Shown here: one piece after another, positions 17,528-26,023 of the stretch | Layout of the letters: every line of letters begins with the position of its first letter | How positions within the stretch are numbered: the stretch's first letter is position 1 | Assembly: GCA_963805925.1 (NCBI GenBank) | Contig: CAWDWB010000009.1 | Location: 62,001-126,000, forward strand | Source: CAMPKL01 sp963805925 | Lineage (GTDB): Bacteria; Acidobacteriota; Terriglobia; Bryobacterales; UBA6623 | Reading direction: 5' to 3' | DNA length: 64,000 nucleotides | Made by a program: the position numbers and the translations under genes | The notes under the pieces: generated by a model | The model's database searches: none | Seen by the model: only the letters and a program-made list of their open reading frames with translations | Told to the model about the DNA's origin: nothing

Positions 17528-18118
17528 CTATGCCATGGTTTCCCGCAGCCTATTCCGAGCGCGAGCAAGCCGGACGCGGATCGCGATGCTGGTGACTCCG
17601 GCGCTACGGGCAATCTCCGCCGTGGAGTAGCCGTGCATGTAGTAGTTCTGCAAGAGTCGGCTGTCCTTGACGGAACAGGCGTCCAGCGCTTCTGACACCT
17701 CAAGTTGTTCGATAGAGTGCGGCAGAATGGCGGGCTCGTAGATGAGTTCCTGCCGACGCCAGTCTCTTCGATAGCCGGATCGAAAGATATTGAGGGCGAT
17801 GGAGTTAATCCATATGTTCAAAGCGGTCCGGTCTTTCAATCGATCACGGTACTCCCAGCCGCGCGCCCAAGCATCCTGAGCAATTTCTTCCGCCTCGTTC
17901 GGAGCGATGCCCCTGACGCGCGACTGAATGAACCTTACGGTTAGGCCGAATCCCTTCGAGTATGCTTCGGCGAAGTCTTGCGCTGTCAAGGTCAGCGCGA
18001 CCTCCGTGCGTAGCGAGGTCCGCCGCTTTCGGACGGGCTTATGGATAGCAGTCGCGCCGCCGACTGACTGGATTCTTTGGGCTCCGGCTGTTCTGACGTT
18101 CGATCGTTTGTATCTCAC
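17528..18118 (-). CDS. ECF-type RNA polymerase sigma factor
   Basis: Region 2 is visible in PNEAEEIAQDAWARGWEYRD and INSIALNIFRSGYRRDWRR (promoter melting and -10 contact). Region 4 is a C-terminal helix-turn-helix (YYMHGYSTAEIARSAGVTS). About 196 residues from a GTG at 18118 that has an AGGAG ten bases upstream. The frame continues to an ATG at 18298, but that part looks non-coding, and a TTG at 17989 after GGAGG is another candidate. It is divergent from the MprF-like unit at 18343 and convergent with the PatZ-like gene. No anti-sigma factor is adjacent, so its control is unknown. Confidence 0.75.
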   Translation of the reverse strand: MRYKRSNVRTAGAQRIQSVGGATAIHKPVRKRRTSLRTEVALTLTAQDFAEAYSKGFGLTVRFIQSRVRGIAPNEAEEIAQDAWARGWEYRDRLKDRTALNIWINSIALNIFRSGYRRDWRRQELIYEPAILPHSIEQLEVSEALDACSVKDSRLLQNYYMHGYSTAEIARSAGVTSIAIRVRLARARNRLRETMA

Positions 18119-18342
18119 TGCAAGAATACTCCTGGCCAACAAAGCCAGCTTATGCCGCAGCGACGGTCGCACAGTACCGGGGAAAATGCGAGGTTCTTTT
18201 GGAATTTCTCGGTGCCGAGGTCGCGGCCAGTAGGACTGCCGTCGGACTGGACCTCGTAATTTTTCGGGGACGCGCTCTGATCCGCGCAAAGGGGACATTG
18301 AACAGCAGCGCTTCGGGCAACTGAAGGAGCCCCGCCCAACCC

Positions 18343-20193
18343 GTGCACAATACGGATCGTCCGCCCGTAGATTCCCGAGGGAGACAACCAGCGGGAGAGA
18401 AGTATCGTAAAGCTGAGGTGTCTAACAAGCAAACCCACCACGGACAGCCCGAAGAGGAGCTCACGCGGGAAACGGAAGTCCTTCTCGAGTCCCAGCATGC
18501 CGTACCGGAGCCGCCCACGGAGGGGGATCGCGAGGAACGGCATCCAAGACGCCGGCGGCTGCTCGGTCTCGCGGCGGCGCTTTGCCTCGGAAGCGGCGTA
18601 GTGAACCTCTACTCCGTACTGGGAGGGCCCGCCTTGCCTGCGCGCGCCGCGTTGATTGCGCGCATTTTTCCTATCGCGTTTGTCCACGTCTCCCGGTTCG
18701 CGGCGGTGTTGGCTGGACTCGGATTGATCGTCCTCTCGATCAACGTGTGGAGAAGGAAGAGGCGGGCCTACAAGCTTGGAATGGTACTCGCCCTGGGCTC
18801 GGCTGCTTTCCATCTTACGAAGGGCCTCGACTATGAGGAGGCCGCTGTCGCCGTGGGACTGGCGGCGCTCTTGTGGTCGCTCCGCAAACGATTCACAGTC
18901 GGAAGCACCCAGCCCGACCTCGGGCGCGGCACAAAGCGAACGGCCCTAGCAATTGGGGCCGCGTTCGGCTATGGAGTCGCCGGGTTCTGGCTGCTGGACC
19001 GGCGCGAATTTGGGCTCAACTTCACACTGGCCGATGCAATCACCTGCACGTTTCGATACTTGACCTTGGTCGGGGACCCGACTTTGGTCCCGCACACGCA
19101 TTACGCCCAGTGGTTTCTCGACTCGCTCTCGCTGTTAACCGCCGCGGCGATCATCTATTCAGCCGTGGCGATCTTCCGCCCGGTTGTGTACCGGTACAAG
19201 ACTCGGCCGCACGAACGCGAACTTGCAAGGAAAATCGTGGCGCGGGATGGACACTCATCGTTAGACTTTTTCAAGTGCTGGCCAGATAAGGCCCTGTTCT
19301 TTTCTCCATCGCACCGGAGCTTCTTGGCCTATCGAGTCGGCGCCGGCTATGCGGTGGTGCTGGGTAACCCGGTCGGCATCGACGACGAAATAGAACCGCT
19401 GATTCGAAACTTCGAGTCGATGTGCCGAGACAACGACTGGAACGTCGCGTTTTATCAGGTCCCGCCTAAGCTCCTCCCGCTCTACGACTGGCTGGGCTTC
19501 CGCAAACTCAAAGTGGGAGAGGAGGCCATTGTCGACCTGGGGACGTTCTCGCTAGAAGGCAAGACCCACAGCAAACTGAGATCAAAGGTCAATCAGTTCA
19601 CGAAACAAGGCATTACTTTCGTGCGCTACGAACCGCCGCTGTCAGAAGAGTTGCTGGCGCAGACGAGAGACGTCTCGGACAGCTGGCTTCGTCTAGACGG
19701 CAGACGCGAACGGACCTTCACTCTTGGGCTATTCGACCCTGAGTACGTTCGCCAAACTCCCGTCTATGCGGCACTCGACGCTCAAGCGCGAATGATCGGG
19801 TTCGTCAATGTGGTCCCTTCCTACTATCCCGGCGAAGCGACGGTCGACCTGATGCGCCATCGAGAGGATTCGCCGCCGGGAACGATGGACTTTCTCTTCG
19901 CTGAAACGCTGCTGGCGATGCAGGAGCAGGGTTTCACGCGTTTCAACTTGGGGATGGCGCCAATGAGTGGGTTTCAACCCCAAGAGAAGCCTTCTCCAGA
20001 GGAGAAGGCCGTTGATTACTTGATGAAGCGTCTCAGTTTCATCTTCAGCTACCGCGGACTCCGCGACTACAAAGCAAAGTTCGCATCCAGCTGGGAGCCG
20101 CGATACCTGATCTACCGAGATTTGGCGCGTCTGCCATTATTGGGCCGAGCGTTGGCGGAGGTTATGGAATTGCACGAGAAGGAGAAACGATGA
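18343..20193 (+). CDS. MprF-like aminoacyl-phosphatidylglycerol synthase (DUF2156 domain) with short membrane part
   Basis: 616 residues. A charged N-terminal tail of about 70 residues precedes roughly six membrane helices (about 75-285), then the cytosolic DUF2156 / lysyl-PG synthase domain (about 290-600) with GNPVGIDDEIEPLI, FYQVPPKLLPLYDWLGF and a C-terminal YRGLRDYKAKFASSWEPRY. This domain transfers lysine or alanine from tRNA to phosphatidylglycerol, lowering surface charge. The full flippase half of MprF is missing here but a flippase-like protein is encoded two genes downstream. It begins with GTG and overlaps the next gene by four bases (ATGA). Confidence 0.82.
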   Translation: MHNTDRPPVDSRGRQPAGEKYRKAEVSNKQTHHGQPEEELTRETEVLLESQHAVPEPPTEGDREERHPRRRRLLGLAAALCLGSGVVNLYSVLGGPALPARAALIARIFPIAFVHVSRFAAVLAGLGLIVLSINVWRRKRRAYKLGMVLALGSAAFHLTKGLDYEEAAVAVGLAALLWSLRKRFTVGSTQPDLGRGTKRTALAIGAAFGYGVAGFWLLDRREFGLNFTLADAITCTFRYLTLVGDPTLVPHTHYAQWFLDSLSLLTAAAIIYSAVAIFRPVVYRYKTRPHERELARKIVARDGHSSLDFFKCWPDKALFFSPSHRSFLAYRVGAGYAVVLGNPVGIDDEIEPLIRNFESMCRDNDWNVAFYQVPPKLLPLYDWLGFRKLKVGEEAIVDLGTFSLEGKTHSKLRSKVNQFTKQGITFVRYEPPLSEELLAQTRDVSDSWLRLDGRRERTFTLGLFDPEYVRQTPVYAALDAQARMIGFVNVVPSYYPGEATVDLMRHREDSPPGTMDFLFAETLLAMQEQGFTRFNLGMAPMSGFQPQEKPSPEEKAVDYLMKRLSFIFSYRGLRDYKAKFASSWEPRYLIYRDLARLPLLGRALAEVMELHEKEKR

Positions 20194-20975
20194 AGCGACT
20201 GTCACAAGCGTTCATCGTCGCAGCCTCGCTGCTTGTTCTGACAGCCTCCGGGTTAGGCGCCGGCTTCAAGAATGGCAAGAATCGGGTTGTCCTTCGCGGG
20301 CAGCAACAAGACGTATATTACGTGGCGGGCAGCCCCCCCACGGCGGCCCAGCGTCCGGCGGTGCTCTTCTTGCCGGGAGATCGCGGCTGGGCCGGAAAAG
20401 CGGTCGACATGGGGCAAATGATTGCCTCTTGGGGATACGACGTTTTTGGCGTCGATACGAATACCTACTTAACCTCGTTCACAGGTCCTACGACGCTCAC
20501 CGAGCCGCAGATTGTCGACGATTTACTGCGGTTATCCGATGTCATGGCTCCACAACGGCGAGTTGTATTGGTGGGCTGGTCCGAGGGGGCCGGGATCGTC
20601 GCACTCGCAGCTTCTGGAGACGCGGGCAAACAGAAGTATGCCGGAGTCGTCGTCTTCGGACTGTCAGACAAGAACGTCATCGCATGGAGATTAAAAGACA
20701 ACCTATCGATCCTGACCCAGAGGGAGCCGAACGAGCCCACGTTCTCGGTCATGCCGCACCTGGCCAGCGTGTCGCCCACGCCTTTCGCGATGCTGCGGGC
20801 GGATAAGGACCAGTTCGTCAGTTCGACCGAAGCACAGGCGCTTTACGAGGCGGCGCGAGAGCCCAAACGTTACGTCGAAGTGGATGCCGAGAACCATCGC
20901 TTCGACGGCAACGACGAGGAGTTCTACAAAGAACTAAAGGAATCCATCGAGTGGGCGCTGAAGAACAGCAAATAG
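20190..20975 (+). CDS. AcvB/VirJ-like periplasmic alpha/beta hydrolase
   Basis: 261 residues with a signal peptide (KRLSQAFIVAASLLVLTASG) and one alpha/beta-hydrolase domain. VLFLPGDRGWAGKA provides the oxyanion region, LVGWSEGAGIVALAA is the nucleophile elbow with serine in GxSxG, and AENHRFDG the likely catalytic histidine near the end. The family is the VirJ domain; AcvB-type members hydrolyse lysyl-phosphatidylglycerol in the periplasm in alpha-proteobacteria. Coupled by ATGA to the MprF-like gene, the place where lpiA-acvB pairs are known, so removal of the aminoacyl group is the likely job. Substrate not proven. Confidence 0.82.
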   Translation: MKRLSQAFIVAASLLVLTASGLGAGFKNGKNRVVLRGQQQDVYYVAGSPPTAAQRPAVLFLPGDRGWAGKAVDMGQMIASWGYDVFGVDTNTYLTSFTGPTTLTEPQIVDDLLRLSDVMAPQRRVVLVGWSEGAGIVALAASGDAGKQKYAGVVVFGLSDKNVIAWRLKDNLSILTQREPNEPTFSVMPHLASVSPTPFAMLRADKDQFVSSTEAQALYEAAREPKRYVEVDAENHRFDGNDEEFYKELKESIEWALKNSK

Positions 20976-21970
20976 ACCCGGCACCGAGATCGAGCAAACG
21001 CGCGTGGTTCGGCTATGGCATTGCCGCAGCGTCGCTCGTCTGGGTGTTCCACGACGTCTCCTTCCGCGACGTCTGGAGCGACGTTCGCTCCATGAAGCCG
21101 GAGTGGCTGCTCGTCGCTGTCCTAGTCGACATCTTGGCGTATCTGACGCAAGGTTGGCGCTGGCATCGACTACTCTCGGCGATCGGCAAGGTTCCGACTC
21201 TGCAGGCGACGAAGGCTACGTACGCAGGCCTCTACCTCAATGAGATGCTGCCATTGCGCCTGGGCGAATTGCTGAGAATTCACTTGATCGCCAGGCATCT
21301 GGGCGGCGCCTATTCGGCGGTCATGTCTTCGGTAATCGTCGAGCGCTTCATTGACGCAGTTTGGCTTTCAGCTGCGTTCGGCGTGGTCGTGGCTGCGGCT
21401 CGCCTGCCGAGCTTTCTGGTCGACGCGGAGAAGGTTCTGGTCTCTTTGGTGTTCGCGGGCTTGACGACGTTCGTGCTGGTCGCCTGGATCTCCGAGAAGG
21501 GCGTCAAGCGCGGAATGCCACCGTCAAACAATCGGCTCATCCGCGTCTTTCGGCCGCTCGGCGAAGGGTTGTCGTTGATTGGACGTTCCCGGAGCTTTCT
21601 TCCCGCGCTGCTCGTTTCGACCGGCGTCCTTGGCTTCCAAGCTTTGGCGTTCTACTTTGTCGGCGTGTCATACGGTCTGCAGCTAGGTTTTTGGGAGATC
21701 ATCGCCGCGTTCCTCGTGCAACACGTCGGCAACGTCATCCCAGGAGCTCCGGGCAATCTCGGAACTTACCAATTGCTCACAGTGCTGGGTCTGACGCTTT
21801 TTGGTCTGGACAAGACCACGGCATCGGGTTTCTCCGTCGTCGTATTTCTCGTTCTGACAATCCCTCTGTGGATCATCGGATCGACCTGCTTCGCGAGGTC
21901 TGGACTACAACTCGGCTCGATTCGCTCAGAACTCGCGTCCTGGCGGGCTCAGGCTGCCGAGGAGCAGTAG
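20951..21970 (+). CDS. Lysyl-PG synthase flippase-type membrane protein (UPF0104/YbhN family)
   Basis: 339 residues with about eight membrane helices. LNEMLPLRLGELLRIHLIA and HVGNVIPGAPGNLGTYQ are signatures of the LPG_synthase_TM family, which is the flippase half of MprF and also occurs in stand-alone proteins. The GTG start at 20951 lies 25 bases inside the preceding hydrolase gene, so the two are tightly coupled. In this unit it may supply the flippase missing from the 18343 protein. A separate role in lipid or hopanoid transport is possible. Confidence 0.82.
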   Translation: MGAEEQQIDPAPRSSKRAWFGYGIAAASLVWVFHDVSFRDVWSDVRSMKPEWLLVAVLVDILAYLTQGWRWHRLLSAIGKVPTLQATKATYAGLYLNEMLPLRLGELLRIHLIARHLGGAYSAVMSSVIVERFIDAVWLSAAFGVVVAAARLPSFLVDAEKVLVSLVFAGLTTFVLVAWISEKGVKRGMPPSNNRLIRVFRPLGEGLSLIGRSRSFLPALLVSTGVLGFQALAFYFVGVSYGLQLGFWEIIAAFLVQHVGNVIPGAPGNLGTYQLLTVLGLTLFGLDKTTASGFSVVVFLVLTIPLWIIGSTCFARSGLQLGSIRSELASWRAQAAEEQ

Positions 21971-22053
21971 GCCGCACGTGCGGGAACCGACTGTGAGTAT
22001 CTCCAAGCGTTTCGATGGGCGGCGAACCAGGTTATCTGCCAGGTAGTGTGAGA

Positions 22054-22866
22054 ATGAACTCAAGCAAAATCTCAAGACGGCGAGCCGCAGCGATCGTCGC
22101 GGCCGCTCCAGCGACTCTCTTCGCGTCGTCACCTGACGAGACTGAGGACTATTACATCGAGATTCGCGGGCACAGCCAGAACCTGCGCAGGCTCAAGGGC
22201 AAACCGATCTCGCCTGGGCTCGGACGCAGAATCCTGATTGCCTCGGGCGACGGCGGGCTCCATCCTTTTGGCGAAACCATAGCCCATAAATTGGCCAATT
22301 GGGGTTTCGACGCCTACCGCTTTAACTCCCAACACTACCTGCACGGATTTACGGGCGCCACGCCGCTGACTCCGGAACAAGCGCAAGCAGACCTTGGATC
22401 GGTTGTGGCCACGCTGCGTGCGGACTCCGAACATCGCGTCGTGCTGATGGGCTGGTCGGCTGGAGCGGATCTTGCAGTCTTGGCGGGCGCGGCGCCGGAA
22501 TTGAAACCCCATCTTGAGGGAGTCGTCGCCGTTGCCCTCCCAGCCGAAGGAGTCCTTGGTTGGCGCTGGACAGACAATTTCCAGTTTTTCCCAGGAGTGG
22601 AGGCGGGCGGACCCTTCTTCGAAGCGGGACCCTATTTGGCGGCATTGCCGCCCTTGCCGGTGTTGATTCTGCAGTCGGACAACGACCGCTGGGTTTCTGA
22701 AGCCGACTATCAACAGCTCGCGGAGAGGGCCCAGGAGCCCAAGCGCACGGTTTTTATGGAAGCGGGCGGGCACAGCTTTCCCGATGATCGCCGCGGCTTT
22801 TTCCGCGCTCTTGAAGACGGATTGAGTTGGATGTTCGCAGCCCGAGCGGCGCAGACCGAGGGATAG
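22054..22866 (+). CDS. Second AcvB/VirJ-like hydrolase, possible Tat substrate
   Basis: 270 residues from ATG 22054. The beginning MNSSKISRRRAAAIVAAAP has a twin-arginine-like stretch before a hydrophobic segment, unlike the Sec signal of the paralogue at 20190. The domain shows ASGDGGLHPFG (oxyanion region), LMGWSAGADLAVLAG (GxSxG serine) and EAGGHSFPDD (histidine), matching the VirJ family and resembling the 20190 protein along its length. It ends the four-gene unit. Two paralogues with different export signals may act on different lipids or at different folding states; this is inference. An upstream ATG at 22015 gives 13 extra residues that spoil the signal. Confidence 0.75.
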   Translation: MNSSKISRRRAAAIVAAAPATLFASSPDETEDYYIEIRGHSQNLRRLKGKPISPGLGRRILIASGDGGLHPFGETIAHKLANWGFDAYRFNSQHYLHGFTGATPLTPEQAQADLGSVVATLRADSEHRVVLMGWSAGADLAVLAGAAPELKPHLEGVVAVALPAEGVLGWRWTDNFQFFPGVEAGGPFFEAGPYLAALPPLPVLILQSDNDRWVSEADYQQLAERAQEPKRTVFMEAGGHSFPDDRRGFFRALEDGLSWMFAARAAQTEG

Positions 22867-22883
22867 ACTCGGGACGCAGTTCG

Positions 22884-23318
22884 CTAAAGGCCGGCAAGAG
22901 CGGGAGGGATCTCAAGAGGCGGAGAGACAAACCGCCAGCCCTTGCGCGCGGCGGCTATCGCCGACAGCAGGTCGAGGGCGGCTCGCGGTTTCAACACGTA
23001 TCCCAGCGCTCCCGCCTCCAATGCCCGTTCCACGAGCCCCTGATCCTGGTGATTCGTCAGGAAGACTACCGCGGGGGCGTCGCCAGCCCGCCGAAACGGA
23101 CTCTTGGACAAGATCGCACCTACAGCGTCGACGCCGCTCATGAGCGGCATGGAGATATCGGCGACTATCAGATCGGGGTCGTGTTCTTCCACGGAGGCGA
23201 TGAGCGACACGCCGTCGCTGACGGCTGCTGCAATCTCGAACTCCGACTGAAGCAGTCGTACGACGATCGAGAGAAAATCGACCTGGTCATCGGCGACGAC
23301 AGCTATGGGCTTGTGCAC
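22884..23318 (-). CDS. Single-domain response regulator (receiver only)
   Basis: 144 residues with a complete receiver: acidic pair at D10 and D11, phospho-acceptor D54 in DLIVADISMP, threonine in VVFLTNHQD and K110 in GYVLKPRAAL. The last 20 residues (WRFVSPPLEIPPALAG) are not a DNA-binding domain. The GTG start at 23318 has AAGGTGA upstream. It follows the NarL-type regulator gene in the same direction and may be a phosphate sink or a protein-protein regulator for the kinase at 24490. Confidence 0.82.
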   Translation of the reverse strand: MHKPIAVVADDQVDFLSIVVRLLQSEFEIAAAVSDGVSLIASVEEHDPDLIVADISMPLMSGVDAVGAILSKSPFRRAGDAPAVVFLTNHQDQGLVERALEAGALGYVLKPRAALDLLSAIAAARKGWRFVSPPLEIPPALAGL

Positions 23319-23507
23319 AGGTCACCTTATGGCCAGCCACGCCATCGATCGACCGGGTCCGCCACCGCTCCGATGAGGACACGTTCCGCACGAATTAACT
23401 GACGACGACTGGAGCATCTGCAAACCGATTGTCACACGAGACGCGCGATATCAACCCTGTGTAAGCTACTAGGTTGATGGCAGAAAACATGCGCGCTCAG
23501 AAGGCGC

Positions 23508-24146
23508 CTAAGCGCTTATCAGACCGTGGCGGACGGCATACCTCGTCAGTTCACCGGTCGTTCGGAGACCTGTCTTGTCCATCAAGTTGTACTTGTGAAA
23601 CTCCACGGTCCTTGTGGAAAGGTCCAACACCGCGGCGATCTCTTTCATGCTCTTGCCTTCAGCCAGCAACTGGAGAACCTCCCGCTCTCGCCCGGTCAAC
23701 GTAACTTCCTTGGCCTTGCCGTCGCGAGTTTGCATGACTTGCAGCAGGTCTCCCGCGATCCGAGGCGTAATATACGTTCTACCCGTCAGAACTTCCTTCA
23801 AGGCCGTCAGCAGTTCCTCGGAGGCGCTGTGTTTGAGCAAGTAACCGGAGACGCCGGCCTCGAATGCGCGGCTGGCCAGGGTAACATCTTCATGCATTGT
23901 GAGCAGCACGATTTTTAGCCGTTTATCCGCGGCACGCAACTGCCGGGCAGCGTCAATGCCGTTCAGGGAAGGCATGGAGATATCAGCGATGACGACGTCC
24001 GGCCTGAGACGTTTGGTCTCTTCAAGAAGCAAGCGGCCGTCGGATACGGAACCAACCACCTCATAGTCCTTTTCAAGGAGCCGCCGCACGCCGTCGGCGA
24101 ACATTGCGTGGTCATCAGCGATGAGAACTTTGATTTTTCGGTTCAT
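23508..24146 (-). CDS. NarL/FixJ-type response regulator with LuxR helix-turn-helix
   Basis: 212 residues: receiver with D11, D12, phospho-acceptor D55 (VVIADISMPS), switch threonine (IVLLTMHED) and lysine (GYLLKHSAS), then a LuxR-type DNA-binding domain (about 145-205) with LTGREREVLQLLAEGKSMKEIA. AAAGGAG precedes the ATG. Its receiver resembles that of the single-domain protein at 22884. It lies 343 bases downstream of a NarX-like kinase gene and is the obvious partner. Targets unknown. Confidence 0.9.
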   Translation of the reverse strand: MNRKIKVLIADDHAMFADGVRRLLEKDYEVVGSVSDGRLLLEETKRLRPDVVIADISMPSLNGIDAARQLRAADKRLKIVLLTMHEDVTLASRAFEAGVSGYLLKHSASEELLTALKEVLTGRTYITPRIAGDLLQVMQTRDGKAKEVTLTGREREVLQLLAEGKSMKEIAAVLDLSTRTVEFHKYNLMDKTGLRTTGELTRYAVRHGLISA

Positions 24147-24489
24147 GACGAATCTCCTTTCAAAGGTACATCAAGGATGACAGGCTGCCTCTTTGAACCC
24201 CAAGCTTCCGTCGATGGCTTCAAGATTCAGCCGATATCATATTCGACGCTCGGCAAGCGCTCCACGCCTTGCCCTTTGCTTATCGTACAACTGGGTCGAT
24301 CAAACTAACTTGACGAAACTAGCGACTGCTTGGCGGTTCCGACGCTCCAATTCGCGAATAGAAGCTGCCGACGATCGAAACGGTGACTATCGCATCTGCG
24401 AGGTTGGCCACGCGAGCCAGCGCCAATGGCGAGTAAAACCGCCGGAGGAGTAAGAGGCGGCGTTTCCCGCTCACCGCGCGAGTTGCAAC
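24147..24489. other. Intergenic region between kinase and NarL regulator genes
   Basis: 343 bases without a credible gene. The left part must hold the promoter and ribosome site of the NarL regulator (start 24146). The right part carries a terminator-like hairpin behind the kinase gene. Nothing else recognisable. Confidence 0.4.
24433..24465 (-). terminator. Probable rho-independent terminator of the sensor kinase gene
   Basis: Read on the minus strand, a GC-rich stem (GCCGCC with GGCGG) closes a loop of about 12 bases and is followed by TTTTAC. It begins 25 bases after the stop of the kinase gene at 24490. The stem has a one-base offset, so strength is moderate. Confidence 0.5.
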
Positions 24490-25851
24490 CTAGCCGGCTA
24501 GGCTGCACCGTGCTACGACTTGCGTCCCCTGCCCAGGTGTTGAACGGACCGCCAACGTGCCTCCGACCATTTGGACACGTTCCCGCATGCTGACGAGACC
24601 GAGGCCGCCGCCCTGGTCGATCGATCCGATGTCAAAGCCACGCCCGAAATCCCGGACCTGAAGCATGATCTCCCCGCCTTCGGCCTCCAGCGTTACTTCC
24701 ATTCGATCGGCCTGTGAATAGGCCAAGGCATTCTTAAGGGCCTCTTGAAAGACCCGATACAGCGTCAGCGATATCTGGGCCGACAGCTGGCGTGGAATTC
24801 CGATAGCGACGAACTCGACGCTCATCTGGCTGCGTCTTTGTAGCCCGTCGCACTCCGATCGGATCGCAGCCTCCAGCCCTATTGTGTCCAGGACGGCCGA
24901 ATGAAGCCCACGCGATATCTGCTGAAGGTCTTGTGCCAGTTTTCTCAGACTTTCTCCCATCGCCTCCATGGCGATCCGCAGATCCGGCGAGACATCAGGG
25001 CGGTTTGCGGCGAATGACAACTCAACGATCAGGCAGGCGAACCTCTGCCCACAGTCGTCGTGAAGTTCCCTGGCTATCCTTTTCCGCTCCTCTTCCTGCG
25101 CAGCCATCAGTCTGCCGGCCAGTCGTTTAAGCTCAGACGCAGTCTTCGACGACTTCGCCTGCCACGAGGCTGCGACCCCCTCTAGGCTCATCAGGTGTAT
25201 GAATGTTGCTGCGGCGATCAGCAGAGCGAGAAGGCTCGTGCCGGCAATCACGATCCATAACCTGCGTTCCGATCCCCGGACTCCCTGTACGTTTCTCAAG
25301 GTCCGCGATTCGAGCTCGGCGCGATCCCGCGATCGAATCTCATCGATAGTCAAGAACAACTCATTCCGCATCGGAATAAGTTCGAGGAGCGTAGAGCGAG
25401 ACTCCGCATCTAAACGTTGGTCTCTTTCCCGTTCAAGGGCAGCATCGACTCTTTCCCGGTATCGGGCGAGTTGTGAATCGAACGCATCCGTAAGACCTAA
25501 TGCTCCAGGCGCCGCCACTTGCTTGTAAGCTTCAAAGCCTTGTACCGTCTGCGACCATGAGCGACTCAACTGCTCGCGATCTGCCGGCGTCACCGACGCA
25601 TTGCGATTCAGCAGGTAGGTGGTAACGGTGCCAGTAGCCGAGGTCAAGAGGCTCTGAACATTTTCCATGAGCTCGCTTCGACGCAGAAATTCATTGACCT
25701 CTACGCCTTCCGCGCTGCTCAATTCGCCGAACGCGCGTACCGAGTAGACGCCGACAACCACTAGCAGTACAACGACCACTCCGAAGCCCGCTAGCAGACC
25801 CCAGCGCAACCGGCGACGCAGCCAACGCGAGTCATGGGAGGCTGTCAACAC
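24490..25851 (-). CDS. NarX-type sensor histidine kinase (HisKA_3)
   Basis: About 453 residues. Two membrane helices (about 15-38 and 200-222) flank a helical periplasmic domain of four-helix type (SLLTSATGTVTTYLLNRN). The cytoplasmic part has the HisKA_3 dimerisation helix ERKRIARELHDDCGQR with phospho-His, and HATPase_c with VFQEALKNAL, DFGRGFD and GGGLGLVSMRERV. Partners are the NarL-type regulators at 22884 and 23508 and perhaps the degenerate receiver at 26024. The frame is open to 25944, but the first 31 residues look non-coding, so GTG 25851 (GGAAG upstream) was chosen; this start is uncertain. Confidence 0.87.
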   Translation of the reverse strand: MLTASHDSRWLRRRLRWGLLAGFGVVVVLLVVVGVYSVRAFGELSSAEGVEVNEFLRRSELMENVQSLLTSATGTVTTYLLNRNASVTPADREQLSRSWSQTVQGFEAYKQVAAPGALGLTDAFDSQLARYRERVDAALERERDQRLDAESRSTLLELIPMRNELFLTIDEIRSRDRAELESRTLRNVQGVRGSERRLWIVIAGTSLLALLIAAATFIHLMSLEGVAASWQAKSSKTASELKRLAGRLMAAQEEERKRIARELHDDCGQRFACLIVELSFAANRPDVSPDLRIAMEAMGESLRKLAQDLQQISRGLHSAVLDTIGLEAAIRSECDGLQRRSQMSVEFVAIGIPRQLSAQISLTLYRVFQEALKNALAYSQADRMEVTLEAEGGEIMLQVRDFGRGFDIGSIDQGGGLGLVSMRERVQMVGGTLAVRSTPGQGTQVVARCSLAG

Positions 25852-25977
25852 TTCACTATCTTCCCAAATAGAGGCCGTCCATTTGAGCGCCCTCCATTGG
25901 CCAGGACCTGTCCACACCTCGGACGTCGCGAGCCCGTTGAGCATCTCGGCGAATAGGTTGCCGTTGAGACCGCCCTA

Positions 25978-26009
25978 GGCGGCGGCACCGTATGGGTTGC
26001 GCCGCCGCC
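25978..26009 (-). terminator. GC-rich hairpin behind the degenerate receiver gene
   Basis: A perfect 9-bp inverted repeat (GGCGGCGGC / GCCGCCGCC) with a 14-base loop lies 15 bases after the stop of the gene at 26024. No T tract follows, so termination is not certain. Confidence 0.4.
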
Positions 26010-26023
26010 AGCCGAAACTAGGC

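Noticed and set aside
25470..25480. GAATCGAAC, like the core of the att repeat
   Set aside because: Only nine bases match, it lies inside the kinase gene, and flanks differ; chance occurrence.
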